64,000 bases of DNA, from positions 1-64,000 of the forward strand of contig NZ_BMRZ01000021.1 in the NCBI RefSeq assembly GCF_014648895.1, given 5' to 3'. A model generated the notes under the pieces. The model was given only the letters and a program-made list of their open reading frames with translations. It was not told the origin of the DNA and did no database searches. The stretch comes from Streptomyces tanashiensis (GTDB taxonomy: Bacteria; Actinomycetota; Actinomycetes; Streptomycetales; Streptomycetaceae). A program made the position numbers and the translations under genes. This document shows positions 1 through 8,980 of this stretch, piece after piece. Position 1 is the first letter of the stretch. The number at the start of each line of letters is the position of its first letter.

Positions 1-2577
1 CGCTACGAGGGCAGCGAGTTCGGGTACGGCGGCGAGACCGCCAACTACCCGCGCCTCGTCCTGACCTTCGGCCGTCAGGGCGTCGACCTCTCCGCCCCGA
101 CCACCATCCACGACACCGGCGCCGAGCTGAACTGGTCCGCCTACCAGGACAAGGACACGGTCGGCACCGGCGACGACATCGTCGAGTACCAGGTCCACCG
201 CTCCGTCAGCCAGACCTTCACCCCCTCCGCCGCCACGCTCGTGGCACCGGTCGCGCCCGGTACGACGTCGTTCACGGACACCTCCGCGACGCCGACGAAG
301 GCCGACGACGCCGATCCGTTCGGCCGCGCGTACTACTACATGGTCGCGGTCAGGACGAAGGACGGGCAGGTCGTCGCCGCGCCCACCCAGCTCGTACGCC
401 TGCCGAAGGCCGGCCGCACGACGAAGGTGTTCGCCGCGACGCAGGACACCACCCTCTCCTCGGCCCGTACGACGCTCACGCACGACACCATCGACGACAG
501 CGGCCCGAAGAACTGGCTGTCCGTCGGCAACAACTCCGCGACGTACGGCGACACCCGCGCCCTGCTGAAGTTCCCGGCCCTCGGCATTCCCCCCACGGCC
601 CGGGTCCTGGACGCGAACGTCCGCCTCTGGTCCACCCAGACCGCCCAGGACACCACGGGTGCCGTCTACGAGCTCCGGCCGCTGACGCGTGACTTCGACG
701 AGTCCACCGCCACCTGGGTCAAGGCCGACGCGAGCACGAACTGGACGACGGCGGGCGGCGACTTCGGCGCCGTGACCGCCGACACCGGGGCGATGACCAA
801 CGACCCCGCGCGCCACGACTGGAACGTCACCTCTCTGGCGCAGTCCTGGGTGACCACCCCGGCCTCCCAGAAGGGCGTCGTCCTCAGGATGGCCGACGAG
901 GCCGCTTCGCAGGAGCGCACCCTGTTCCTGTCGTCCGAAGGCACCGAGTCGAGGCTCGCGCCCAGGATCGTGGTCACGTACATCGACTCCACCACGGACT
1001 CGACGTACTACGCGCCGCAGACCCCCGCGCGCATGACCCCGAACTCCGACTACACGGTCGACTTCACCCTGACCAACACCACGGCGTCCACCTGGAACTC
1101 GGCGGACCACGTCCTCACGTACAAGTGGACCCTGCCCGACGGCACCGACGTCACCACGGGCGGCAACCAGGTCCAGACGGCGCTGCCGGCGGACGTCGCC
1201 CCGGGCGGCTCGGTCGGCCTGCAGGCGCAGGTGAAGACCCCGATCAACTCGGACAACGGCAACAAGCGCACCGACTACGTGCTCACCTGGGACGTCTACA
1301 ACAAGACGGCCGGCACCTGGACCTCGGGCACTTCCGGCATCCCCGGTCTGCAGCAGAACGTGGCGGTGGAGGACCCCACGTCCAACACCCTGGGCCTGGA
1401 GAAGTTCTACGGCTACACCGGCAAGAACACCGGCGCCGGCGCCAGCCTGATGAACAACCTCGCCTCCGGCAACGCGGTGTGGTCGTACAACGCGTTCAAC
1501 AACCCCGGCCGGGGTCTGAACACGTTCTTCCGGGTGGCCTACAACAGCCTGGACACCTCCGACACGGTCTCCGGCGCGGGCTGGTCCATGCAGGCGTCGG
1601 GGCCGGTCCGGCTCGGTGCGCCGCTGGCGTTCCACCCCAAGCCCAACCCCACGGAGGTGCGCCTGCCCGACGGCGACGGCACCACCCACGTGTTCCGCTG
1701 GGACTCGGCCACGAGCGCGTGGAAGGCGCCGGCCGGTGTGCACTACAAGCTGACCGCCAAGGCGGGTCTGGACTGCACCCCGCTGAAGGACCCGGTCCCG
1801 GACGCCTGGACGATGATCCGTCCCGACGGGAGTCGCTTCCTGTTCGGCTGTGACGGCTACCTGACCTCCACGGTGGACAAGAACGGCAACACGATGCTGT
1901 TCACCTACGAGGAGCGGAAGTCCAACAACAAGCCGACCAAGTTCCTGAAGTACATCACCGACCCCGCGTCGCGGCAGACGCTCACGGTGGACTACTTCAC
2001 GAAGGGCGACAACTCCTACGAGTACGTCTCGGGCACCGGCACCATCGTCACGGGCTCGAACCTGACCAACTCCAAGATCTACGACCACATCAAGTCGGTC
2101 ACCGACGTCTCCGGCCGTAAGATCAACTTCTGGTACACCGACAAGGGTCTGCTCGGCCAGTTCACCGACGGCGTGGGCTCCTCGCAGCCGAAGGTGTTCA
2201 AGTTCGCCTACGACGCCACGCAGGGCAACAAGAACGTCAAGCTGGTGACGGCCACCGACCCCCGGGGCAACGCCACCAAGCTCGACTACTACGCCCCGAA
2301 GACCGGCGACGACCCGAAGTACCACTGGTGGACCAAGACCATCTCGGACCGGCTGAACAACAACACGTCGTTCGCCTACCAGGCGGACACGGCGAACCCC
2401 AAGTTCACCGACACCAAGGTCACGGACGCCGAGTCGCACTCCACGGACTACGTCCTGGACGACTTCGGCCGCCAGGTGAAGTCCACCAACGCCAAGTCCG
2501 AGCCCATGGAGATGTCCTGGGACGCGGACAACAACGTCATCCTCATGAAGGAGGCGAACGGCTCCCAGACCACCTGA
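1..2577 (+). CDS. RHS/YD-repeat secreted protein, N-terminal part (5' end outside window; ends at in-frame TGA)
   Basis: The frame is open from base 1, so the gene begins upstream of the window. In order it shows a fibronectin-like stretch, a DNRLRE-type beta domain (roughly bases 420-1010, with the phrase ALLKFPAL and repeated Trp/Tyr strands), and then the start of an RHS shell with YxYD-type repeats (from about base 1650). Translation stops at TGA 2575-2577. The reading frame then continues without a shift as TYDQKTGNPLT, a canonical YD repeat, into the next entry. The two pieces are therefore one RHS gene broken by a single nonsense codon, most simply TGG (Trp) to TGA. Known RHS proteins form a cage that encloses a C-terminal toxin. 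Whether this copy is dead, read through, or a base-call error cannot be decided here. Confidence 0.8.
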   Translation, partial: RYEGSEFGYGGETANYPRLVLTFGRQGVDLSAPTTIHDTGAELNWSAYQDKDTVGTGDDIVEYQVHRSVSQTFTPSAATLVAPVAPGTTSFTDTSATPTKADDADPFGRAYYYMVAVRTKDGQVVAAPTQLVRLPKAGRTTKVFAATQDTTLSSARTTLTHDTIDDSGPKNWLSVGNNSATYGDTRALLKFPALGIPPTARVLDANVRLWSTQTAQDTTGAVYELRPLTRDFDESTATWVKADASTNWTTAGGDFGAVTADTGAMTNDPARHDWNVTSLAQSWVTTPASQKGVVLRMADEAASQERTLFLSSEGTESRLAPRIVVTYIDSTTDSTYYAPQTPARMTPNSDYTVDFTLTNTTASTWNSADHVLTYKWTLPDGTDVTTGGNQVQTALPADVAPGGSVGLQAQVKTPINSDNGNKRTDYVLTWDVYNKTAGTWTSGTSGIPGLQQNVAVEDPTSNTLGLEKFYGYTGKNTGAGASLMNNLASGNAVWSYNAFNNPGRGLNTFFRVAYNSLDTSDTVSGAGWSMQASGPVRLGAPLAFHPKPNPTEVRLPDGDGTTHVFRWDSATSAWKAPAGVHYKLTAKAGLDCTPLKDPVPDAWTMIRPDGSRFLFGCDGYLTSTVDKNGNTMLFTYEERKSNNKPTKFLKYITDPASRQTLTVDYFTKGDNSYEYVSGTGTIVTGSNLTNSKIYDHIKSVTDVSGRKINFWYTDKGLLGQFTDGVGSSQPKVFKFAYDATQGNKNVKLVTATDPRGNATKLDYYAPKTGDDPKYHWWTKTISDRLNNNTSFAYQADTANPKFTDTKVTDAESHSTDYVLDDFGRQVKSTNAKSEPMEMSWDADNNVILMKEANGSQTT

Positions 2578-2610
2578 ACGTACGACCAGAAGACCGGCAA
2601 CCCGCTGACG

Positions 2611-5600
2611 ATGAAGGACGCGGAGGCCAACAAGAACGGCACCGCGGCGACGGTCTACACGTACCAGACCCGTGCGGACGGCTTCTCGGCCGATCTGGCC
2701 ACCAAGACCTCTCCGGAGGGCCGCAAGTGGCAGTTCGGCTATGACGCCTTCGGCAACCTGAAGACGGTCACCGACCCCCTGGGCGCCTCCACCACCTCGG
2801 TGCCGGACGACTACACCACCACGTACGCCTACGACGCCTACGGGCAGTTGACCAAGGCCACCGACGCCAACGGCAACGCCACCGTCAACTCCGACTTCGA
2901 CGTCATGGGCTACCCCCGGACGATCACCGACGCGGAGAGCCACGCCACCTCGTTCGTCTACGACGAGCGCGGTCAGGTCACCTCGGTGACCGACGCACTG
3001 GGCACCACCACCACCCAGACCTACGACGCCTTCAAGCGTCCGCTGGTCAACAAGCTGCCCAAGCAGCAGGCGCAGGGGGTGTTCATCACCACTCCGGCCC
3101 CGGTGTACGACGCCAACGACAACGTCACCACCAGCACCGCCGCGGACGGCGTGGTGTCCACCGCGGTCTATGACTCCGCGGACCAGGTGACCCAGGCGAC
3201 CGGCCCGGACAACAACCTGAGCGGTCGCACGACGCGCTACACGTACGACAAGGTCGGCAACCTCAAGACCACGACCGAGCCCAAGGGCGTGGCGACGACC
3301 TCCGTCCCGGACGACTACACCACCACCAACACCTACAACGAGATCTACCAGCTCATGGCGGTGGTGAACGCCCAGGGCGACAAGGTCTCCTACGAGTACG
3401 ACAACGTCGGCAACGCGGTCACGGTCATCGACCCGAAGAAGAACGCCACCGCCGACACCACCGACTACACCAGCAAGAGCTCCTTCGACCTCAACCACCG
3501 CGTCACCAAGGTCACCGACGCGGCGGGCAAGTTCACCACGCGCGAGTACGACAAGGACTCGCTGGTGGTCCGGAGCACCGACAAGGAGGGCAACACCAGC
3601 GAGATCGTCTACGACCAGCGCGGCAAGACGATCGAGCAGCGGGTCCCCTACTCGGGCAGCACCCTTCGCACCACGAAGTACGAGTACGACCAGATGGGCA
3701 ACCCCACCAAGGTGATCAGCCCGCGGGGCACCGCCACCGCGGCCGTGGACGACTTCACCAGCCGCACCGAGTACGACAAGCTCAACCGCCCGGTCAAGCA
3801 GTTCCAGCCCTACGACCCGGCGGACGCGCGCTACAACGACCCCAACGTCTACACCCAGACGACGTACGACGTGGTCGGCCGCGTCTCGCGGGTCTCCGCG
3901 CCGCCGTCGGCGGGTCAGACGGTCCGCAGCGACACCGACTACACGTACTTCGACAACGGTTGGACCAGGACGTCCACCGACCCGTGGGACATCGTCACCT
4001 CCTACGGCTACAACCAGACCGGCCAGCAGGTCTCGCGCACCCTCACCTCCGCCGGGGGCTCGACCTCGCGGACCCAGGGCTGGGCGTACTACCCCGACGG
4101 CAGCCTCCAGGCCCGCTCCGACGACGGCGTCCCGGTCGGCGCCCACGTGGTGGTGGCCGACAACTCCGACACCCAGACCACCGCCGCGACCGGTACCTGG
4201 GCCACGGCATCGGCCACCGGCCAGCAGGGCTACGACCACCGCACGCACGCGGCCGGGGTGTCGACGGACACGTTCACCTGGACTCTGAACGTCCCGCAGG
4301 ACGGCAGCTACACCGCCTACGCGAAGTACCCGACGACCTCGGGCGCCTCCACGGCGGCGAAGTACACCGTCACCCACGACGCCGGCACCACCGTCAAGAC
4401 GGTCAACCAGACCACCGGCGGCGGCACCTGGGTCTCCTTGGGCTCGTTCACCTTCAAGCAGGGGATCGCGTCCAAGATCACCCTGGGGACCGACGCCTCC
4501 GGCAAGGTCGTCGCCGACGCCGTGAAGATCGTCCGCACCGCCACCGAGACGGACAACGAGAAGAAGAACTTCACCTACGCGTACGACCTCAACGGCAACC
4601 TCACCTCGATCGCGGACACCTCCTCGGGTGCCAAGATCGACACGTACGCGATGACCTACACCGGGCTGAACCAGGTCCAGAAGGTCAGCGAGTCGCTGTC
4701 CGGCGTCGAGAAGAAGGCCACGTCGTTCACGTACGACGCCAACGGCCAGAAGCAGACGACGACGCACCCGGACCAGTACGCGCAGTACATCTACGACCTG
4801 CGTGAGCTGGTCAAGACGGTGAAGGTCGGCAAGTCCCCCTCGGACGCCTCGCCGAAGACCACCGACTACACGTACACCGACCGCGGCCTGCGGCTGAAGG
4901 AGACGAAGGCCAACGGCAACACGGTCGACTACACCTACTACCTGAACGCGGCGCTGAAGACCCAGAACGAGAAGAAGCCCAACGGCACCCTGGTCTCCTC
5001 GCACACCTACGCCTACGACGCCAACGGCAACCAGGCGCAGGACGTCGCGTCCAAGATGAACGCCGACAACCACGGCGCGTACCTGAACTCCACCACGGAC
5101 TACACCTACGACCCGGTCAACCGGCTCGCCCAGTCCGTGAAGACGGGAACCGGCGCGGGCACCGAGACCTACGTCCACGACGCCAACGCCAACGTCGTCA
5201 CCCAGACGATCAAGAACGTCACGACCACCTACACCTACGACCGCAACCGGCTCCTCAGCTCGAGCATCGGTGCCGCGAGCAACAGCTACAACTACGACCC
5301 GTACGGGCGACTGGACACGGTCGTCGCGGGCGGCAAGGTCGTCGAGGACCGGGACTACGACGGCTTCGACCACGTGGTCAAGAACGCCAAGCTGCAGACC
5401 GACGGGGTCACGACGAAGACCACCACCTACGTCTTCGACCCGCTGGACCGCACGGCATCCAAGACGGAGGCCGGCAAGACCACCGACTTCAACTACCTCG
5501 GTACCTCCAGCGAGGTTCTCAACGAGGCCGTCGCCGGCGAGGTCACCAAGTCGTACCAGTACAGCCCGTGGGGCGAACGCCTGACGCAGCTGAAGAAGAA

Positions 5601-6795
5601 CACCGACGGCTCCGAGGAGCTCGGCGTCTACGGCTACAACGGCCACACCGACGTCGAGACCCTCACCGACACCAGCGGTGACACCAAGTCCACCTACGGC
5701 TACACCGCCTACGGCAGCAACAACGACGCCGAGTTCACCGGCATCGACAAGCCCGACACGGCCCAGCCGGACAAGGAGGCGTACAACCCCTACCGCTTCA
5801 ACGCGAAGCGCTGGGACGCCGCGAGCGGCACCTACGACATGGGCTTCCGTGACTACAGCCCCGGCCTGAACCGCTTCACCAGCCGGGACATGTACAACGG
5901 CGCCCTGTCCGACATGCGGCTGGGATCGGATCCCTTCACGGGGAACCGTTACGCCTTCACCGGCGGCAACCCGATCAGCGGCGTCGAGATCGACGGTCAC
6001 GATTGGTGCGAAGGAGGCTCCTTCTGCCCCTGGGACGACAACTTCGCCTCGGCTTGGGTCGGCACCGTCACGACGGTCGCGGACACGCTCGCCAGCCCCG
6101 TGATCGCCGCGGAGCCGATCCTTCGGGAGCACTGCCCCAGCTGCTTCGGGACGCCCGGCAACCCCAATGGCGTGGACCTGGGATTCGAGTGGGTCGCGGG
6201 CACCGGCCCCAAGAAGCGGGACTTCGGCGGAAACGACGCCTTCACGCAGTCGCTGATGGACCACTACCACGTCCAGCGCGTGCGGGAGATCGCGGCCGAC
6301 AACATCAACGGCGGCAACTACAATCTGGGTGCGCCGGTCAAGCAGCGCTACAACAAAGACACGAAGATGACGGAGAACAATGGTCTGAATCACTCGCTGA
6401 ACTCCAAGACCGTCTTCATGGACTTCACGTCGAACATGTCCGCGGCGTTCCTCGGTTCCTACACCATGGACTACACGGTCCAGTCGGTCGACAAGGAGGC
6501 GGGGACGGCGACCGTTCAGTTCCATGTGAAGAACAACAGCGACATGAACTCCGGAACGCATATCGCTCCCGAGCTCGGCGGGTACAGCCCGTGGTGGGAC
6601 AAGAACATCGCCGGCCCCCTCAACACGTACTACCAGTCCGGGCGTTTCAGCGAGAAGGAGCAGAACATCACGTGGACGGAGACGTTGGACCTCGCCGACC
6701 CCAAGGCCCCGTCGCAGTCCTCGTCCTCCTCGTCGTCTGAGGGATCGAGCAGCCTGCTGGACACCGTGACAAGTTTCCTGGGCAGCCTCTTCTGA
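2611..6795 (+). CDS. RHS/YD-repeat protein, C-terminal part with RHS core and unidentified variable tip
   Basis: This lies in the same frame as the preceding fragment, downstream of the TGA. The first in-frame ATG is at 2611 with no convincing ribosome site, so independent translation is doubtful. It holds many YD repeats (GNxxxxTDxxG type). A golvesin/xanthan-lyase-like beta domain is inserted at about bases 4150-4540. The conserved RHS-associated core (NPYRFNAKRWD ... GFRDYSPGLNRFTSRD) lies at about bases 5785-5895. The roughly 280 residues after the core, starting near base 6000, are the variable tip. It is Cys-containing at first, then has a WxxxIxGxLN-like motif near the end (SPWWDKNIAGPLNTYY), a poly-Ser run and a hydrophobic tail. 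I do not recognise its activity. Codon use in the tip is visibly less G+C-rich than in the shell, as expected of exchangeable toxin modules. The small lipoprotein gene downstream is its natural immunity candidate. Confidence 0.8.
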   Translation: MKDAEANKNGTAATVYTYQTRADGFSADLATKTSPEGRKWQFGYDAFGNLKTVTDPLGASTTSVPDDYTTTYAYDAYGQLTKATDANGNATVNSDFDVMGYPRTITDAESHATSFVYDERGQVTSVTDALGTTTTQTYDAFKRPLVNKLPKQQAQGVFITTPAPVYDANDNVTTSTAADGVVSTAVYDSADQVTQATGPDNNLSGRTTRYTYDKVGNLKTTTEPKGVATTSVPDDYTTTNTYNEIYQLMAVVNAQGDKVSYEYDNVGNAVTVIDPKKNATADTTDYTSKSSFDLNHRVTKVTDAAGKFTTREYDKDSLVVRSTDKEGNTSEIVYDQRGKTIEQRVPYSGSTLRTTKYEYDQMGNPTKVISPRGTATAAVDDFTSRTEYDKLNRPVKQFQPYDPADARYNDPNVYTQTTYDVVGRVSRVSAPPSAGQTVRSDTDYTYFDNGWTRTSTDPWDIVTSYGYNQTGQQVSRTLTSAGGSTSRTQGWAYYPDGSLQARSDDGVPVGAHVVVADNSDTQTTAATGTWATASATGQQGYDHRTHAAGVSTDTFTWTLNVPQDGSYTAYAKYPTTSGASTAAKYTVTHDAGTTVKTVNQTTGGGTWVSLGSFTFKQGIASKITLGTDASGKVVADAVKIVRTATETDNEKKNFTYAYDLNGNLTSIADTSSGAKIDTYAMTYTGLNQVQKVSESLSGVEKKATSFTYDANGQKQTTTHPDQYAQYIYDLRELVKTVKVGKSPSDASPKTTDYTYTDRGLRLKETKANGNTVDYTYYLNAALKTQNEKKPNGTLVSSHTYAYDANGNQAQDVASKMNADNHGAYLNSTTDYTYDPVNRLAQSVKTGTGAGTETYVHDANANVVTQTIKNVTTTYTYDRNRLLSSSIGAASNSYNYDPYGRLDTVVAGGKVVEDRDYDGFDHVVKNAKLQTDGVTTKTTTYVFDPLDRTASKTEAGKTTDFNYLGTSSEVLNEAVAGEVTKSYQYSPWGERLTQLKKNTDGSEELGVYGYNGHTDVETLTDTSGDTKSTYGYTAYGSNNDAEFTGIDKPDTAQPDKEAYNPYRFNAKRWDAASGTYDMGFRDYSPGLNRFTSRDMYNGALSDMRLGSDPFTGNRYAFTGGNPISGVEIDGHDWCEGGSFCPWDDNFASAWVGTVTTVADTLASPVIAAEPILREHCPSCFGTPGNPNGVDLGFEWVAGTGPKKRDFGGNDAFTQSLMDHYHVQRVREIAADNINGGNYNLGAPVKQRYNKDTKMTENNGLNHSLNSKTVFMDFTSNMSAAFLGSYTMDYTVQSVDKEAGTATVQFHVKNNSDMNSGTHIAPELGGYSPWWDKNIAGPLNTYYQSGRFSEKEQNITWTETLDLADPKAPSQSSSSSSSEGSSSLLDTVTSFLGSLF

Positions 6796-6852
6796 CGGCA
6801 GGCCGAATCGCTCGTTCCCGCCGGCCGACCGGTCGGGACGTGCTGTGAGAAA

Positions 6853-6898
6853 CGGCGGGGCTGCCTCCCCGGGGATCCCCGGGGAGGCAGCCCCGCCG
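6853..6898. terminator. Perfect 23-bp palindrome between RHS gene and lipoprotein gene
   Basis: The left arm 6853-6875 pairs base for base with 6876-6898, centred on GGGGATCCCC with no spacer. A loop would have to form by opening the central pairs. There is no U-run, which is usual for streptomycete terminators. It sits 57 bases after the RHS stop and 25 bases before the lipoprotein start, so it would end RHS transcription or attenuate transcription of the next gene. Confidence 0.7.
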
Positions 6899-6923
6899 CC
6901 CGGAGCGACAGGAAGTAGATGGA

Positions 6924-7403
6924 GTGAAGCACAACATACTTCGCATCGGTGCAGTCCTTGCGACTGCCACGTTGACGGCAATCGCCTCGACCGCCTGCAA
7001 GGCAGGCGAACCCGCCCCTGTCTTCCCGAAGGCCGTACAGCATTCCGAATTGGTCGGCCGCTGGGACGGGGACAAAGAATGCGGCTCTCCGGTCGTTCGA
7101 CTACGTGACGATTACACCTTCACCGCCAAGGATTTTCCGGTCGCATGGGACGGCCCCGGGCCGGACTCGAAGGTGACGCGCCGTTCAGCCGACGGGAAAT
7201 GGCATGCGGTCAACGACGATCCCGGCCTGGCACCCTATCTGATCCTTCGCTTCGAGAATCGGAAGGACCATGAGTTCCTGCCGTTCACACTGGAGCAGGG
7301 AAAGCTGCAGATGAACGGGAGTGTCGTGGCGGACGGCGGGGATCCCTATGCCTACCCGTGTCATTTCAGGCGCACTTCCGCCGACCCCGACTTCGGCCGA
7401 TAG
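6924..7403 (+). CDS. Small lipoprotein, candidate immunity protein for the RHS tip
   Basis: 159 residues starting at GTG 6924, with GGAAG/GGAG just upstream. The N-terminus is basic and hydrophobic and ends in a lipobox-like IASTAC, predicting lipid attachment at Cys about 25 and location outside the membrane. The mature part has ELVGRWDG near its start, resembling small lipocalin-like or META-like beta proteins, and two further Cys (ECGS and YPCHF). Base composition is less G+C-rich than the neighbourhood and matches the RHS tip. Its position directly after a polymorphic toxin gene suggests an immunity role; this is inference, as no family was identified. The 23-bp palindrome between the two genes means it may have its own promoter. 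Confidence 0.75.
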   Translation: MKHNILRIGAVLATATLTAIASTACKAGEPAPVFPKAVQHSELVGRWDGDKECGSPVVRLRDDYTFTAKDFPVAWDGPGPDSKVTRRSADGKWHAVNDDPGLAPYLILRFENRKDHEFLPFTLEQGKLQMNGSVVADGGDPYAYPCHFRRTSADPDFGR

Positions 7404-7476
7404 CGAGCCTGCCCGAAGGCACGCACTGGGGTGACGGCGGCCGTTGACGGGCGAGGTCGGGTCCCGGCACACGGGC

Positions 7477-7899
7477 TCAGGTCGTCGGGGCCCAGAGCCC
7501 CTCGGCCTCGCCGCGGGCGAGGTGCTCGGCGTACACGGCGACCTTCCAGGTGATGACGGAGCGGCACTCCTCCAGCGCCTGGATCTGGGCGTCGACGCGC
7601 TGCCGGTGGGCATCGAGGAGTCGCAGACGCTCCGCCTCGTTGCCCGGGCCGTGCCGCACGAGCTCCGCGAACCGCTTGAGGTCGGCCAACGGCATTCCGG
7701 ACTCCCGTAGCTTGACGCAGATCAGGAGCCAGTCGACATCCGAGGTGGTGTACCGCCGCCGCCCGCCGGAGGTGCGTCGGACCGGTCCGACCAGCAGGCC
7801 TTCGCGCTCGTAGAAACGCAGCGCGTGCACGCTCAGTCCGGTCCGCTCGGCCACCTCGCCGATGCTCAGTGGTTCCGCAGGGGTCTCGGTGGTCGCCAT
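7477..7899 (-). CDS. MerR-family transcriptional regulator
   Basis: 140 residues. The N-terminal winged helix-turn-helix reads LSIGEVAERTGLSVHALRFY, then EREGLL and a basic wing, which is the MerR signature. The C-terminal part is an amphipathic dimerisation helix with no Cys cluster, so an organic effector or none is more likely than a metal. The start is ATG 7897-7899; longer versions upstream lack the family alignment. The gene is divergent from a short-chain dehydrogenase, and the 55-bp gap contains a promoter with the 19-bp spacer that MerR proteins act on. The dehydrogenase gene is therefore its likely target. Confidence 0.9.
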   Translation of the reverse strand: MATTETPAEPLSIGEVAERTGLSVHALRFYEREGLLVGPVRRTSGGRRRYTTSDVDWLLICVKLRESGMPLADLKRFAELVRHGPGNEAERLRLLDAHRQRVDAQIQALEECRSVITWKVAVYAEHLARGEAEGLWAPTT

Positions 7900-7916
7900 G
7901 CGTGCCAGCTTAGGAC

Positions 7917-7947
7917 TTGATCTAGACCTCACTCCAGCTCGTAGCGT
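7917..7947 (+). promoter_or_regulatory. MerR-type promoter (19-bp spacer), apparently leaderless
   Basis: TTGATC at 7917-7922 and TAGCGT at 7942-7947 are separated by exactly 19 bp, the over-long spacing typical of MerR-activated promoters. The start codon ATG 7955 lies 7 bases after the -10 box, so the transcript probably begins at or next to the initiator codon. The spacer holds only an imperfect dyad. Confidence 0.55.
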
Positions 7948-7954
7948 CGTCGGC

Positions 7955-8923
7955 ATGACCACCAATGAACAGCAGCCGCTCGGCTCGCCCTTCTCCGCCA
8001 CCAGCCCCGTCCAGGACATCACCGCCGGCCTCGATCTCTCCGGCACGAGCGCCGTCGTCACCGGGGGCTACTCCGGACTCGGCCTGGAGACCACCCGTGC
8101 CCTGGCAGCCGCCGGAGCCCAGGTCCTCGTCCCCGCACGGCGCCCGGACATCGCCCGCGCCGCGCTCGCGGACGTGGAGGGATGCGAGGTCATCCCCATG
8201 GACCTGGCCGATCTCGACAGTGTGCGCGCCGGCGCGGCACGGATCAGCAGCTCCCTGACCAGGATCGACCTGCTCATGGCCGTCGCCGGAGTCATGGCCA
8301 CCCCCGAACGGCATGTGGGGCCCGGCTGGGAGAGCCAGCTCGCCGCCAACCACTTCGGACACTTCACCCTCGCCTGTGAGCTCTACCCGCTCCTGGCCGC
8401 CGGCCGTGCCCGCGTCGTGGTCAACAGCTCCGCCGGCCACACCCTGACCGACATCCGCTGGCACGACCCGCACTTCCGTACCGGCTACGACAAGTGGCTG
8501 GCCTACGGTCAGGCCAAGACCGCCAACGCCCTCTTCGCCGTCCACCTCGACGCCCTCGGCCGCGGCGACGGCGTCCGCGCGTTCGCGCTCCACCCGGGCA
8601 AGATCATCACGGGGCTGCAGCGGGAGATGGCACTCCAGGAGCAGATCGACCGCGGGTGGGTGGACGAGCACGGCAACGTGATCGGCACCGGCTTCAAGAC
8701 CCCGGCCCAGGGCGCCGCCACCGGCCTGTGGGCCGCCACGTCCCCCCTCCTCGACGGCCGCGGCGGCCTCTACCTGGAGGACTGCGACATCGCCGGCGTG
8801 TCCGCTCCCGACGCTCCCATGGACGACGGCGGCGTCCGCGCCTACGCCATCGACCCGGATGCGGCCGCGCGGCTGTGGGACCTGTCCCTGGCCGCGACCG
8901 GTGCCACGCCGATCGCCCGCTGA
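7955..8923 (+). CDS. Short-chain dehydrogenase/reductase (SDR)
   Basis: 322 residues from ATG 7955. The Rossmann nucleotide-binding motif TGGYSGLG is near residue 36. There is a catalytic Ser region (VNSSAGH), and Tyr and Lys as YGQAK, the YxxxK of SDRs. The sequence resembles the WW-oxidoreductase/retinol-dehydrogenase-like subgroup that reduces or oxidises carbonyl/alcohol substrates with NAD(P). The substrate is unknown. No signal peptide is seen, so it is cytosolic. It is divergent from the MerR gene and probably controlled by it. No ribosome site is needed if the mRNA is leaderless, as the promoter position implies. Confidence 0.9.
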   Translation: MTTNEQQPLGSPFSATSPVQDITAGLDLSGTSAVVTGGYSGLGLETTRALAAAGAQVLVPARRPDIARAALADVEGCEVIPMDLADLDSVRAGAARISSSLTRIDLLMAVAGVMATPERHVGPGWESQLAANHFGHFTLACELYPLLAAGRARVVVNSSAGHTLTDIRWHDPHFRTGYDKWLAYGQAKTANALFAVHLDALGRGDGVRAFALHPGKIITGLQREMALQEQIDRGWVDEHGNVIGTGFKTPAQGAATGLWAATSPLLDGRGGLYLEDCDIAGVSAPDAPMDDGGVRAYAIDPDAAARLWDLSLAATGATPIAR

Positions 8924-8980
8924 CCCCCGGCGCACCACACTGCGGCCCTCACGGTCGAGAGCCGGCCTCGCTCGGTCCCG

